A stretch of DNA of 64,000 nt from Burkholderia pyrrocinia (GCF_022809715.1 NZ_CP094460.1:1364001-1428000); one strand, 5' to 3'. Shown: positions 18,973-29,091, counted from the first letter of the stretch. A program made the numbers and translations. The notes: generated from the sequence alone by a model not told the origin.

Positions 18973-20274
18973 ATGGAATCCATCAAGCGGTATTTCGGCT
19001 TCGCTGAAGCCGGCACCGACTTCCGCACCGAAATACTCGCGGGCGTCACCACGTTCCTGACGATGGCCTACATCATCTTCGTCAACCCCGCGATCCTCGG
19101 CGACGCCGGCATGCCGAAGGAATCCGTGTTCGTCGCGACCTGCCTCGTCGCGGCGCTGGCTTCGATCATCATGGGGCTGTATGCGAACTACCCGATCGCA
19201 TGTGCGCCGGGCATGGGCCTGAACGCGTATTTCGCGTACACGGTCGTCAAGGGCATGGGATTCACGTGGCAGGCCGCGCTCGGCGCGGTGTTCATCTCCG
19301 GCTGCCTGTTCCTGCTCGTCACGCTGTTCCGCGTGCGCGAGGCGATCGTCAACGGCATTCCGAAATCGCTGCGGATTTCGATCACCGCCGGCATCGGCCT
19401 GTTCCTCGGCATCATCTCGCTGAAGACGTCGGGCGTGATCGTCGGCAGCCCGGCCACGCTCGTCACGCTCGGCGACCTGCACAAGCACGACACGATCCTC
19501 GCGATCGTCGGCTTCTTCACGATCGTCACGCTCGACCACCTGCGCGTGCGCGGTGCGATCCTGATCGGCATCATCGGCGTCACGATCCTGTCGTTTTTCT
19601 TCGGCGACAACCAGTTCCACGGCGTGTTCTCCGCGCCGCCGTCGATCGACGCGACGCTGTTCAAGCTCGACATCGGCGCCGCGCTGTCGACCGGCATCAT
19701 CAACGTGATCCTGGTGTTCTTCCTCGTCGAGCTGTTCGACGCGACGGGCACGCTGATGGGCGTCGCGAACCGCGCGGGCCTGCTCGTCGAAGGCAAGATG
19801 AACCGCCTGAACAAGGCGCTGCTCGCCGACAGCACGGCGATCGTCGCGGGCTCGGTGCTCGGCACGTCGTCGACCACCGCGTATATCGAGAGCGCATCGG
19901 GCGTGCAGGCCGGCGGCCGCACGGGCATGACGGCGATCACCGTCGCGGTGCTGTTCCTCGCGTGCCTGTTCATCGCGCCGCTCGCCGGTGTCGTGCCGGG
20001 CTATGCGACGGCTCCTGCGCTGCTGTACGTGTCGTGCCTGATGCTGCGCGAGATGGTCGACGTGCCCTGGGACGATGCGACGGAAGCCGTGCCGGCCGCG
20101 CTGACCGCGCTGCTGATGCCGTTCACGTACTCGATCGCGAACGGCGTCGCGTTCGGCTTCATCGCATACGGCGGCCTCAAGCTGCTGACGGGCCAGGCCC
20201 GCTCGGTCAAGCCGATCGTGTGGATCATCGCGGCCGTGTTCCTGTTCCGCTACTTCTATCTCGGCAGCGAATGA
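18973..20274 (+). CDS. NCS2-family guanine/hypoxanthine permease (AzgA-like)
   Basis: A 433-residue inner-membrane transporter with about 12-14 hydrophobic segments. AzgA-type features are the N-terminal TEILAGVTTFLTMAYIIFVNPAIL, the APGMGLNAYFAYT motif near residue 78, and VELFDATGTLMGVANRAGL near 255. It probably imports guanine, hypoxanthine or adenine with protons. The start has cggag upstream. It is monocistronic, with an intrinsic terminator 30 bases after the stop. Confidence 0.92.
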   Translation: MESIKRYFGFAEAGTDFRTEILAGVTTFLTMAYIIFVNPAILGDAGMPKESVFVATCLVAALASIIMGLYANYPIACAPGMGLNAYFAYTVVKGMGFTWQAALGAVFISGCLFLLVTLFRVREAIVNGIPKSLRISITAGIGLFLGIISLKTSGVIVGSPATLVTLGDLHKHDTILAIVGFFTIVTLDHLRVRGAILIGIIGVTILSFFFGDNQFHGVFSAPPSIDATLFKLDIGAALSTGIINVILVFFLVELFDATGTLMGVANRAGLLVEGKMNRLNKALLADSTAIVAGSVLGTSSTTAYIESASGVQAGGRTGMTAITVAVLFLACLFIAPLAGVVPGYATAPALLYVSCLMLREMVDVPWDDATEAVPAALTALLMPFTYSIANGVAFGFIAYGGLKLLTGQARSVKPIVWIIAAVFLFRYFYLGSE

Positions 20275-20304
20275 CGGATGCGCTTCGGCGCGATGCTCAA
20301 TGAG

Positions 20305-20333
20305 AAACGCCACCTTCGGGTGGCGTTTTTGTT
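20305..20333 (+). terminator. intrinsic terminator of the purine permease gene
   Basis: Arms aaacgccacc / ggtggcgttt around a ttcg tetraloop, followed by a T-run. A textbook Rho-independent terminator. Confidence 0.92.
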
Positions 20334-20364
20334 TGCGAATGCGCCCGGCGCGGACGACGCCGCG

Positions 20365-21252
20365 TCATGTACCCGCCTCCCCCAGCACCCAGCGCGCAAA
20401 GGTCTGCAGCGGCCCGTCGCCAAGATCCAGCGCTTCGGGCAGCACGAGACAGAAGCGCTTTACCACGCCCCGACCGTCCGGCCAGGGCGCGGCGAGCAAC
20501 CCTTGCGTAATCTCGGTATCGACATACAGCCGCGGCACCAGCGCAACGCCGAGCCCGGCCTGGGCCGCCGCGATCAGCATCGAGTAAAGATCGTAGCGCG
20601 CGCCGGCGGCCGGATTGCTCACCGGCAACCCCGTCTCCTGCACGTACGCCGACCACGCGTCGGGCGTCTGGCGCTTGTGAAGGCGCGGCAGCGTGCCCAG
20701 CAACGCGTCCGGATGCCCGCCCGCGAGCAGCGACGGGTGGCAGACCGGCACCAGCACCTCCTCGCATAGCCGGTACGTATGCATGCCGGCCCAGGCAGGA
20801 TGCTCGAAGTGAATCGCTGCGTCGAATCCGCTGCCGGCCAGCACGAACGGATCCGCGCGATCCGCGAAATGCACCGTGATGTTCGGATGCTGCGCCTGGA
20901 ACCGCTTGAGCCGCGGAATCAGCCAGCGCGTCGCAAACGTCGGCGTCACGGCGATATCGACGCTGCCGCCGTCGCCGGGCTGCCCCATCATGTACTGGCT
21001 GTCGCGCTCGAGCCGGTCCAGCACTTCGCGAACCTGCGCCGCATAGCGCGCGCCGTTCGGTGCAACCCGAACGCGGTTGCCGACACGCTCGAACAGCGTC
21101 ACGCCGAGAAACGTCTCCAGCCGGCCGATCTGCCGGCTGATCGCGCCTTCCGTCAACGCCAGTTCGTCGGCGGCGCGCGCGAAGCTGCCGTGCCGCGCCG
21201 CGGCCTCGAATGCCATCAATGCCGAATTGCTCGGAATCCTGCGTCGCGTCAC
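20365..21252 (-). CDS. LysR-family regulator, GcvA-like
   Basis: A 295-residue regulator. The HTH lies in the first 60 residues (SNSALMAFEAAARHGSFARAADELALTEGAISRQI), followed by a periplasmic-binding-like effector domain containing VTPTFATRWLIPRL, which is typical of the GcvA/AmpR subgroup. It is transcribed divergently from the three-gene cluster beginning at 21417 across about 165 bases, and probably controls it. Confidence 0.9.
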   Translation of the reverse strand: MTRRRIPSNSALMAFEAAARHGSFARAADELALTEGAISRQIGRLETFLGVTLFERVGNRVRVAPNGARYAAQVREVLDRLERDSQYMMGQPGDGGSVDIAVTPTFATRWLIPRLKRFQAQHPNITVHFADRADPFVLAGSGFDAAIHFEHPAWAGMHTYRLCEEVLVPVCHPSLLAGGHPDALLGTLPRLHKRQTPDAWSAYVQETGLPVSNPAAGARYDLYSMLIAAAQAGLGVALVPRLYVDTEITQGLLAAPWPDGRGVVKRFCLVLPEALDLGDGPLQTFARWVLGEAGT

Positions 21253-21416
21253 GATTGCTCCCGGTCCGACGGTCGTCGGTCAAAGCTTGATCAAATATCA
21301 ATGAATAGTGACGAATTGTCGTTTTTCGCCACTACAGCGCCTGATTATCATGACAAAAACTCAACCAGTCGAGCGGCGATCAATCCCGAAGGCCGCTTGC
21401 TCCCCGTGGAGGCGTG

Positions 21417-21956
21417 ATGATCTATGCCGTTGAATGCAGCTTCGCCGACCGTGCCACCGAAGCCGAGTGGAACGATTTCTACAGCCGGATCAAACTTCCG
21501 GCGCTGATCTCCGTATCCGGCTTCCGCACGTCGCAACGCTTTCGCGCCCTCGGCGGCGACGGCCCCGTCTACCTCGCGCTTCACACGATCGACAGCCCCG
21601 ACGTGCTGACGTCGGCCGAGTATCGCGACAAGGGCGGCGGCAATTTCGCGCGCTGGCAGCCGCATATCGTCGAGTGGAGACGCAACGTGTACGACGGCGC
21701 AGCACCCGCGCCGACCGTGTCCGGCCATCAGTGGCTGGCCGTGTGCGACGACGCGGCCCCATTCGCGCGAGCCGGCATCGCAGCCAGCGCGATTCATGCG
21801 ATCGCGCTGGACCGCCAGCCGGCCCATCGCTGGCTGGCCGTCCTGACGCACGATCAGGCGCGGCTCGCGTCCGAGCCGTCCGACACCGCGATCCGGCTCT
21901 ACGCGCCGATGGGCGACCAGCTCGTCGGCGCGCCGGCGTCGGCGGCCGCACGCTGA
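21417..21956 (+). CDS. conserved protein with dimeric alpha/beta-barrel-like pattern
   Basis: A 179-residue protein. The N-terminal half (MIYAVECSFADRATEAEWNDFYSRIKLPALISVSGFRTSQRF, ending QPHIVEWRRNVYDG) has the strand-helix-strand rhythm of ferredoxin-like dimeric barrels, the fold of EthD-like and small oxygenase-associated proteins. The second half repeats a shorter version. ATG 21417 is preferred to GTG 21414 given ggagg at 21408. It is first of three co-directional genes (next start 13 bases after its stop). Likely a small-molecule modifying or binding protein; no substrate is evident. Confidence 0.7.
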   Translation: MIYAVECSFADRATEAEWNDFYSRIKLPALISVSGFRTSQRFRALGGDGPVYLALHTIDSPDVLTSAEYRDKGGGNFARWQPHIVEWRRNVYDGAAPAPTVSGHQWLAVCDDAAPFARAGIAASAIHAIALDRQPAHRWLAVLTHDQARLASEPSDTAIRLYAPMGDQLVGAPASAAAR

Positions 21957-21969
21957 CGGGAGCCCTGTC

Positions 21970-22296
21970 ATGCCCGGCGTCACGATTTTCATCCCCGAGG
22001 CGAGCATGCCGTCGAACGCCGCACTCGACGCGCTCTCGTCGGCCTGCGCGACCCTCTGCACCGACGTGTTGCGGGCTGCACCCGGCACGGTCCATGTCGT
22101 TCATGTCCCGGTCAGGCACGGCTGCGGACATCCCGTCAGCGCGGAGATCCGCTATCGCCTCGAATCATTTCGCACCACTGAGTTAATGGACCGATTCATG
22201 ACCGAGCTGGATCGCGAAATTCTCCGCCACACCGGATTCGTCGCACGCATCCGCTGCTTCGGCTACGACACGATCCACCTTCACGCCCGACATTGA
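21970..22296 (+). CDS. tautomerase-superfamily-like protein
   Basis: A 108-residue protein starting MPGVTIFIPEASMPS. A Pro directly after the initiator Met followed by a beta strand is the hallmark of the 4-oxalocrotonate tautomerase superfamily, where the N-terminal Pro is the catalytic base. The length and helix pattern that follow fit a MIF-sized member. The assignment is moderate because the remaining catalytic Arg residues cannot be placed confidently. It sits between the barrel-like protein and the metallo-beta-lactamase-fold gene, only three bases from the latter. Confidence 0.6.
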   Translation: MPGVTIFIPEASMPSNAALDALSSACATLCTDVLRAAPGTVHVVHVPVRHGCGHPVSAEIRYRLESFRTTELMDRFMTELDREILRHTGFVARIRCFGYDTIHLHARH

Positions 22297-22299
22297 TCC

Positions 22300-23163
22300 A
22301 TGAGCGAACCACTTCCCTGCTTCCCGTTCCCGTGCCGCCGGATCGGCGATTTCTCGGTCACCGCGATAAGCGACGGCACGCTGACGGCCGGCCTCGACTT
22401 GCTTTCGAACATCGCGCTCGACGACGCGACCGGCATCATGCACCGGGCAGGCATCCACACGCCGTCCAGCGTGAACATCAACTGTTACGTGATACGCGGG
22501 AACGGCCGCACCGTGCTTGTCGATGCCGGCACCGGCGGCATCCGGAACTGGGGCGGCCACCTGATTCCGTCGCTGTCGCGAGCCGGCATCGATACGCGCG
22601 ACATCGACACGATCCTGCTGACGCACGCGCATCCCGACCACATCGGCGGCCTGCTCGACGCGAGCGGGCAGCCGGCCTTTCCGGATGCGGAGGTGGTCAT
22701 TCACGAACGGGAACGCGCGTTCTGGCTGGACGATGAATCGTACGATCGCGCGAACGAGCGGGCTCGCGTCAACTTCCGGATCGCGCGGCACACTTTCGAC
22801 GTCTATCGGGCGAAGCTGCGCACCATCGAAGCAGGCGACGTGCTGCCCGGCATCGCAGCCGTGCCGCTGCCGGGGCATACGCCCGGCCACACAGGCTACC
22901 GCGTCGAATCGCGTGGCGAGCGCCTGCTGATCTGGGGCGATCTCGTGCATTTCGCGCCGATTCAGGTGGCTCGCCCGGACGTCTCGATCGCGTTCGATCA
23001 CGATCCGTCGCAGGCGTTTGCGACGCGCGCGGCAACACTCGCCGAGGCCGCTTCGGACAACCTGCTGATTGCGGGAATGCACCTCGCCGAAGCCGGCTTC
23101 GCACGCATCGCGCGAACGAACGGCGAAACAGGTGGCGCGTATGCGCTCACCGGGGCGGACTGA
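22300..23163 (+). CDS. metallo-beta-lactamase-fold hydrolase
   Basis: A 287-residue protein with the zinc motif THAHPDHIGG near residue 108, LPGHTPGHTGY near 190 supplying another His, and the bridging Asp in LLIWGDLVHF. The C-terminal His in IAGMHLAEAG completes the set. This arrangement resembles lactonase/AttM-like and dehydratase-type MBL enzymes more than beta-lactamases, and no signal peptide is present, so it is cytoplasmic. Its substrate probably relates to that of the tautomerase-like neighbour under the divergent LysR. Confidence 0.85.
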   Translation: MSEPLPCFPFPCRRIGDFSVTAISDGTLTAGLDLLSNIALDDATGIMHRAGIHTPSSVNINCYVIRGNGRTVLVDAGTGGIRNWGGHLIPSLSRAGIDTRDIDTILLTHAHPDHIGGLLDASGQPAFPDAEVVIHERERAFWLDDESYDRANERARVNFRIARHTFDVYRAKLRTIEAGDVLPGIAAVPLPGHTPGHTGYRVESRGERLLIWGDLVHFAPIQVARPDVSIAFDHDPSQAFATRAATLAEAASDNLLIAGMHLAEAGFARIARTNGETGGAYALTGAD

Positions 23164-23267
23164 GCGAAACGGAACAACGGGCACGCCATCGCGCCGCACG
23201 ACGATCGGATCGGCCGCGCATCAGGCGGCGTCAGCGTGCGGTCGAACGAGCATGCGCCGATACGACA

Positions 23268-23290
23268 CGGGCGCCGGTATTCGGCGCCCG
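23268..23290. terminator. hairpin between convergent genes
   Basis: Perfect nine-base arms cgggcgccg / cggcgcccg with a gtatt loop, between the MBL-fold gene (+) and the DUF1488 gene (-). No T-run on either side; a possible weak bidirectional terminator. Confidence 0.45.
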
Positions 23291-23315
23291 CTCAGTCGCT
23301 GTCCGGTCGTCCGGC

Positions 23316-23603
23316 TCAGCGCCAGTTCGCCTCGTAGAAGCGCACATAACCGCTGCGCAGCGTCACGCATTGCGCGCGCGTCTCCGACAGCAGGCGCCGT
23401 GCGGCCGCCTCGATGCGATCGCGGTGCTGGTCGAATGCGCCGACCATGTCCTCGAAGCGCGGCGATGCCGCGCCGAAGTGGTCTTCCAGCGCCTCGGCAG
23501 TGATCTGGCATTGGACGCGCTCGCCATTGACCAGCGCCGTGAACCCAAGCATCAGGTCGCGCCCCGAATATTCAGGCTTCTCGTTCGTGAAATGGATCTG
23601 CAT
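23316..23603 (-). CDS. DUF1488 family protein
   Basis: A 95-residue protein (MQIHFTNEKPEYSGRDLMLGFTALVNGERVQCQITAEALEDHFGA and on) with the pattern of the small DUF1488 family: N-terminal strands, then an EALEDHFG helix, then a long helix around FDQHRDRIEAAARRLL. Function unknown. Monocistronic, convergent with the MBL-fold gene. Confidence 0.75.
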   Translation of the reverse strand: MQIHFTNEKPEYSGRDLMLGFTALVNGERVQCQITAEALEDHFGAASPRFEDMVGAFDQHRDRIEAAARRLLSETRAQCVTLRSGYVRFYEANWR

Positions 23604-23842
23604 GAAGCCGCCTCGACCGGTAGAACACGAATGACCGCGTCCGTCGTCCGCTACCGGCCGGACGAAATCTACGCGGGCTCGCCAGCGGAAGCACCGTCCG
23701 CGGGGTATGGCGCGGACAATGCCTGCTGGTTGCTTTCCACTTTAGACGGTTTCGCGCAGGAGACAAATTTTCCGGCATGCGTCGTTCCGACGCGCATTTC
23801 ATCAGATCAGCGCGGCATCCGGCACCGTTTCGGAAACGGGCA

Positions 23843-24034
23843 TCAGTGCGGATCGGTGGGCCAGACGTTGAGCGCGATCGCGGCCGTCGTGACGCCCACC
23901 GCAATCGCGGCCGCCCCGTATCGCACCGCATCGGTCAGATCGAACAGCAACCCGTGGATCGCCACGGCTATGCCGCCCAGCATGATGAAGGTGGCGATGG
24001 CCGCCAGCACGACTCTCAGTTCCGTCCGAACCAT
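23843..24034 (-). CDS. small two-helix membrane protein, unknown function
   Basis: A 63-residue protein beginning MVRTELRVVLAAIATF, with two hydrophobic segments (about residues 8-30 and 40-58) joined by HGLLFDLTDAVRYG. Ggag precedes ATG 24034 at good spacing, which argues against the longer frame. No family recognised; probably an inner-membrane small protein. Confidence 0.55.
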   Translation of the reverse strand: MVRTELRVVLAAIATFIMLGGIAVAIHGLLFDLTDAVRYGAAAIAVGVTTAAIALNVWPTDPH

Positions 24035-24318
24035 GATGCGTCTCCCGAACGGATGCATGTCGCGTCGCATGCATGTTGCGATGCGGAACACGGCGCGTGC
24101 GTGTTCCATTTCCATCATTGCATGCGGCCATTTAAAAGCAAGTGGATTTTGTTCGCGGTCGCATATCGCACGTGGCGCTTGTATGATGATGCGTACCCGG
24201 ATGGTCGGCCTTCGTGCCCGATGGTGCGCCGCAAGCGAAACGTGGATTCCGCAGAGGGTTTCGGCGATATGGCTTCGGCAAGTACCGCGGCACGGGATTG
24301 GCCGATCGAGGAGCATGG
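24035..24318. other. intergenic region left of the leader hairpins
   Basis: Shared upstream region of the small membrane protein (-) and the sigma-54 activator (+). AT-rich patches at about 24120-24195 are the likeliest promoter sites. No gene is evident; the overlapping plus-strand ORF encodes the hairpin repeats and is judged spurious. Confidence 0.4.
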
Positions 24319-24352
24319 GGCCCGAGTAAGCGCTGAAGCGCTGACCGAGGCC
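24319..24352 (+). promoter_or_regulatory. leader hairpin element, copy A (degenerate, 34 nt)
   Basis: Same 34-base layout as copy B 49 bases downstream: an outer arm, aa, GCGC-TGAA-GCGC, two bases, an outer arm. The inner stem-loop is identical to copy B. The outer arms (GGCCCGAGT/ACCGAGGCC) pair only at their ends. Confidence 0.5.
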
Positions 24353-24367
24353 GACCGCGAAGCATGG

Positions 24368-24401
24368 GACCAGAGTAAGCGCTGAAGCGCCAACTCTGGT
24401 C
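24368..24401 (+). promoter_or_regulatory. leader hairpin element, copy B, next to the Shine-Dalgarno of the sigma-54 activator
   Basis: Perfect nine-base arms GACCAGAGT/ACTCTGGTC flank a 2x2 internal loop and an inner GCGC/GCGC stem with a TGAA loop. The hairpin ends five bases before the ggag ribosome-binding site of ATG 24417, so folding could affect translation. It aligns without gaps to the element at 13020-13053 upstream of an unrelated gene, including shared downstream bases gac and ggagac. Confidence 0.7.
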
Positions 24402-24416
24402 GACAGGAGACAAGTC

Positions 24417-26321
<1,905 letters not shown>

Positions 26322-26326
26322 TGCCC

Positions 26327-26348
26327 GCGGCCGGCGGGCGCCGGCCGC
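26327..26348 (+). terminator. GC-rich hairpin after the sigma-54 activator
   Basis: Ten-base self-complementary arms gcggccggcg / cgccggccgc starting five bases after the stop. No T-run, so termination is uncertain. Confidence 0.4.
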
Positions 26349-26400
26349 AGGCGGCTTCGGGTATGCTTGGCGCGTTGCCCGACCGCCGCCCGCTTCAGCC

Positions 26401-26703
26401 ATGACCACCCCGGAACACCCTCCTCTCGTGCGCATCGAGCCGCTCGGCACGACCTTCGATGCGCCCGACTCGCTGACGCTGCTCGAGGCCGCCGCATTCG
26501 CGCGCGTGTCGCTGCCGCGCTCGTGCCGCAACGGCACGTGCCGAAGCTGCCTTTGCCGGATCGTCAGCGGCAGCGTACGCTATACGATCGAATGGCCGGG
26601 GTTGAGCCGCGAGGAAAAGGCCGACGGCTATACGCTGCCGTGCGTGGCCGTCGCGACGTCCGACCTCGTGCTCGACGTGCCCGACGCGGTCATGCTCGAC
26701 TAG
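26401..26703 (+). CDS. plant-type [2Fe-2S] ferredoxin
   Basis: A 100-residue ferredoxin with the cluster motif C42-x4-C47-x2-C50 and distal Cys81 (TLPCVAVA); Cys52 is an extra cysteine. The fold order (N-terminal strands, helix LLEAAAFARV, cluster loop, C-terminal strand) is complete. It probably delivers electrons to an oxygenase or reductase not encoded nearby. Starts 80 bases after the sigma-54 activator; separate transcription is possible. Confidence 0.9.
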   Translation: MTTPEHPPLVRIEPLGTTFDAPDSLTLLEAAAFARVSLPRSCRNGTCRSCLCRIVSGSVRYTIEWPGLSREEKADGYTLPCVAVATSDLVLDVPDAVMLD

Positions 26704-26761
26704 ACGCGGCGCACGGTCGCGCGCGCCGTCCTGCAACGGTTGATCCTGCATGGAGAACGTG

Positions 26762-27256
26762 ATGACCCAGCAAACCGATCGCATCGAAAAGCAGACCCTG
26801 CTCGCGGCATCGCCCGACCGCGCCTGGGAAGCCGTCAGCAATTCCGGGGAATTCGGCCACTGGTTCGGCGTCACGTTCGACGGGCCGTTCGCGGCCGACC
26901 AGCCGCTGTTCGGCCGCATCACGCCGACGCGCGTCGACGACGACATCGCCAAGGCACAGGAGCCCTATGCGGGCACTGTGTTCGAAATCGTCGTCGACCG
27001 CATCGAGCCGAAGCAACTGTTCTCGTTTCGCTGGCATCCGTTCGCGATCGATCCGAACTTCGATTACACGTCCGAGCCGATGACACTCGTCACGTTCACG
27101 CTTGCCCCACAGGCCGGCGGCACGCTGCTGACGGTCACCGAAACGGGTTTCGACCAGTTGATCGAGGCGCGTCGCGCGAAGGCGCGCGAGATGAACGATC
27201 AGGGCTGGGCCGCGCAGATGATGCTGATCACGAAATATCTGGCGAAGCACGCATAA
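26762..27256 (+). CDS. SRPBCC/AHSA1 (activator of Hsp90 ATPase homologue 1-like) protein
   Basis: A 164-residue START-like protein: DRIEKQTLLAASPDRAWEAVSNSGEFGHWFGVTFDG at the N-terminus, then LFSFRWHPF, then the C-terminal helix LIEARRAKAREMNDQGWAAQMMLITKYL. Members bind hydrophobic ligands in a helix-grip cavity; the specific role is unknown. ATG 26762 follows ggag by six bases, better than the ATG at 26750. Stands between the ferredoxin and the copper genes. Confidence 0.85.
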   Translation: MTQQTDRIEKQTLLAASPDRAWEAVSNSGEFGHWFGVTFDGPFAADQPLFGRITPTRVDDDIAKAQEPYAGTVFEIVVDRIEPKQLFSFRWHPFAIDPNFDYTSEPMTLVTFTLAPQAGGTLLTVTETGFDQLIEARRAKAREMNDQGWAAQMMLITKYLAKHA

Positions 27257-27348
27257 CGCGCCGCGATGCCGCACGCCGCTGCCGACATGCGAATCGACGT
27301 GCGTGGCATAATCCGCTCCATCCTCGCCCATACGCCGCCGCGCATCGC

Positions 27349-27726
27349 ATGCTGAGTCGTCGTCTCCGGAAGATCGGCAGTCTGATCGGGATGCTCGCCA
27401 TCCTGATGACGGCGCTCGCGCCGACGATCTCGCAGGCGCTGACGACGCAAGGCCGTGTCGATGCGCTGCTGGCCGGCTACTGCACGGCCGCGCCGACCAC
27501 CGGCGACCGCTCCGCCGATTCGTCGTCGAAGAGCCTGCAGGCTCACCTCCAGGCATGCGGCTACTGCAGCCTGCTTGCCCATACGCCCGCACTGCCCGCG
27601 CCCGAACAGACGTTCGCGGCCAATGTGCGCGTCATCCAGCACCGCGAAGCGACCCGCTTCGACAGCCTGCGCCGCGCGCTGCCGCTCACGGCCGCGCAGC
27701 CGCGCGCCCCTCCGCTCGCGTCCTGA
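27349..27726 (+). CDS. DUF2946 protein, copper-associated
   Basis: A 125-residue protein with an N-terminal signal/membrane segment (IGSLIGMLAILMTALAPTISQAL) and the family's CGYCSLLAH cysteine/histidine motif near residue 64. DUF2946 proteins recur beside copper chaperones and copper-linked TonB receptors, consistent with CopC and PCu(A)C downstream. The CxxC-LxxH arrangement suggests metal binding in the periplasm (inference). The C-terminus is Pro/Ala-rich. Confidence 0.75.
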   Translation: MLSRRLRKIGSLIGMLAILMTALAPTISQALTTQGRVDALLAGYCTAAPTTGDRSADSSSKSLQAHLQACGYCSLLAHTPALPAPEQTFAANVRVIQHREATRFDSLRRALPLTAAQPRAPPLAS

Positions 27727-27982
27727 ACCGTCGTCGTCACGCGTGATGCCGTAGCGCATCGCGCGGTCCGCGCACGCCACCGGCGTGCGTGACGTGTCAC
27801 GTTTCGAAGGACGATCATGCGTCACCGTGTAGCGCGCGGCGTCGTGCCGTGCGTGCGGTCGGCCGCTTCCGGTGCGTACTGTCGCGCCGACCGCAGCCGG
27901 CATCGGTGCCGCTGCGATCCCGCTCGCGCATCCGTCCGTCGAATCCGTGTGTCCATCCGATTCGCCACTCGCACAACCAGCC
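27727..27982. other. 256-base gap between the DUF2946 and CopC genes
   Basis: Contains an ATG at 27817 preceded by aaggacgatc, but the reading frame from it is Arg/Cys-rich and continues out of frame across the start of copC, so it does not look like a real protein. It may be a decayed gene remnant or simply a leader. Confidence 0.3.
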
Positions 27983-28348
27983 ATGAAAACCACCCCTTTC
28001 GTTCGCGGCGCACTCGCCGCACTCGGCTTCGTCGTCATCCAGGCCGCCCAGGCCCACGCGCTCCCGAAGACGCAGGAACCGGCCGCCGGCGCCACGCTTT
28101 CGAGCGCGCCGCACGCGGTGACGATCGATTTCAGCGAAGCGCTCGAGCCGTCCTTCAGCTCGATCGCCGTCACCGACAGCCACGGGCAGTCGGTCGCCGA
28201 CGGGAAATCGGCCGTCGACGCCGGCAACCGGAAACGGATGCACGTCGCGCTGGCCAGCCTGACGGCCGGCACGTATACGGTCGCGTGGATCGCCGTAGCC
28301 AGCGACGGCCATCGCACGAAAGGCCGCTACACGTTCACGCTGAAGTGA
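27983..28348 (+). CDS. CopC-domain periplasmic copper-binding protein
   Basis: A 121-residue secreted protein. The signal peptide ends QAAQA, so the mature chain would begin with His25 (HALPKTQEP), the N-terminal His expected for the copper-brace Cu(II) site of CopC. The Ig-like core (GATLSSAPHAVTIDFSEALEP, AGTYTVAWIAVASDGH, then the YTFTLK end) is complete, with the C-terminal His in SDGH. A Met-rich Cu(I) loop is absent. Likely buffers or delivers periplasmic copper together with the PCu(A)C protein downstream. Confidence 0.88.
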   Translation: MKTTPFVRGALAALGFVVIQAAQAHALPKTQEPAAGATLSSAPHAVTIDFSEALEPSFSSIAVTDSHGQSVADGKSAVDAGNRKRMHVALASLTAGTYTVAWIAVASDGHRTKGRYTFTLK

Positions 28349-28431
28349 TGCACGCGATGCGCTTCGGCATGACGCGCCGATCGCATTGCCGTCGATGCCC
28401 CATGCAGCACACCCGATAAGGAGAACAAACG

Positions 28432-28878
28432 ATGAAACGCACGATTCCGACCGGCCTGCTCTTCGCGCTGCTGGCGCTGCAAGCCCCCGCCACGTTCGCC
28501 GCACCGGTCGTGCAGGCCGACAACTGCTGGATCCGCGCGATGCCGGCGACGGTGCCGTCGTCCGGTTACTTCACGCTGAAGAACGACGGCGATGCGCCCG
28601 CCAGCCTGACAGGCATCGACACCCCCGCGTACGGGATGGCGATGGTGCATGAAACGCAGACGAACGGCAGCACCGCGAAGATGGTTCATGTCGACGCGGT
28701 CGTGGTGCCCGCGCACGGCACCGTGACGTTCAAGCCGAAGAGCTATCACGTGATGCTCGAGCAACCGCGCCAGCCCGTCGCGCCCGGCGCGAAGGTGCCG
28801 TTCCGGCTGCATTTCGCGGACGGCTCGACGGTGTCCGTGACCTGCGACGCGAAGGCACCGTCGTATACCGGCCAGTAA
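28432..28878 (+). CDS. PCu(A)C copper chaperone
   Basis: A 148-residue secreted protein with a signal peptide ending near residue 23 (PATFA). It has the exact PCu(A)C copper motif: His73-x10-Met84-x21-His106-x-Met108. Such proteins carry Cu(I) in the periplasm, often to the CuA site of cytochrome oxidase. Ataaggag precedes the start, 83 bases after copC; likely one transcript with CopC. Confidence 0.93.
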   Translation: MKRTIPTGLLFALLALQAPATFAAPVVQADNCWIRAMPATVPSSGYFTLKNDGDAPASLTGIDTPAYGMAMVHETQTNGSTAKMVHVDAVVVPAHGTVTFKPKSYHVMLEQPRQPVAPGAKVPFRLHFADGSTVSVTCDAKAPSYTGQ

Positions 28879-28917
28879 TCAGTAACGTTGCATGCGCAAC
28901 TACCGATGGAGACGAAC

Positions 28918-29091
28918 ATGAAGAACCGCCTGCCGCTGGCCGACCTGATCGTCCGCTACCGGACGCCGCTGAATGTCGCCGTGCTGATCGCCTGCGGGTT
29001 ATGGGCCGCGTGGATCGCGTGGATGACGCGGCCCGCCGCGATCGATACGCCGCCGTCGATCCCCGCGTACTGCATGCGCGACGCGCGCTGA
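28918..29091 (+). CDS. small single-pass membrane protein
   Basis: A 57-residue protein with one hydrophobic helix (NVAVLIACGLWAAWIAWMT, about residues 18-37) and a short tail ending CMRDAR. Start 28918 has ggag nine bases upstream. It follows the PCu(A)C gene by 39 bases and may belong to the copper operon; no family recognised. Confidence 0.6.
   Translation: MKNRLPLADLIVRYRTPLNVAVLIACGLWAAWIAWMTRPAAIDTPPSIPAYCMRDAR

Noticed and set aside
18346..18973. Overlapping plus-strand ORFs upstream of the purine permease
   Set aside because: No ribosome-binding sites, Cys/Arg/Ser-rich translations, and no resemblance to known proteins.
27817..28419. ORF with a plausible ribosome-binding site between DUF2946 and copC
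   Set aside because: Runs out of frame through copC with Arg/Cys-rich residues and no domain pattern; copC itself has a signal peptide and the expected copper ligands.
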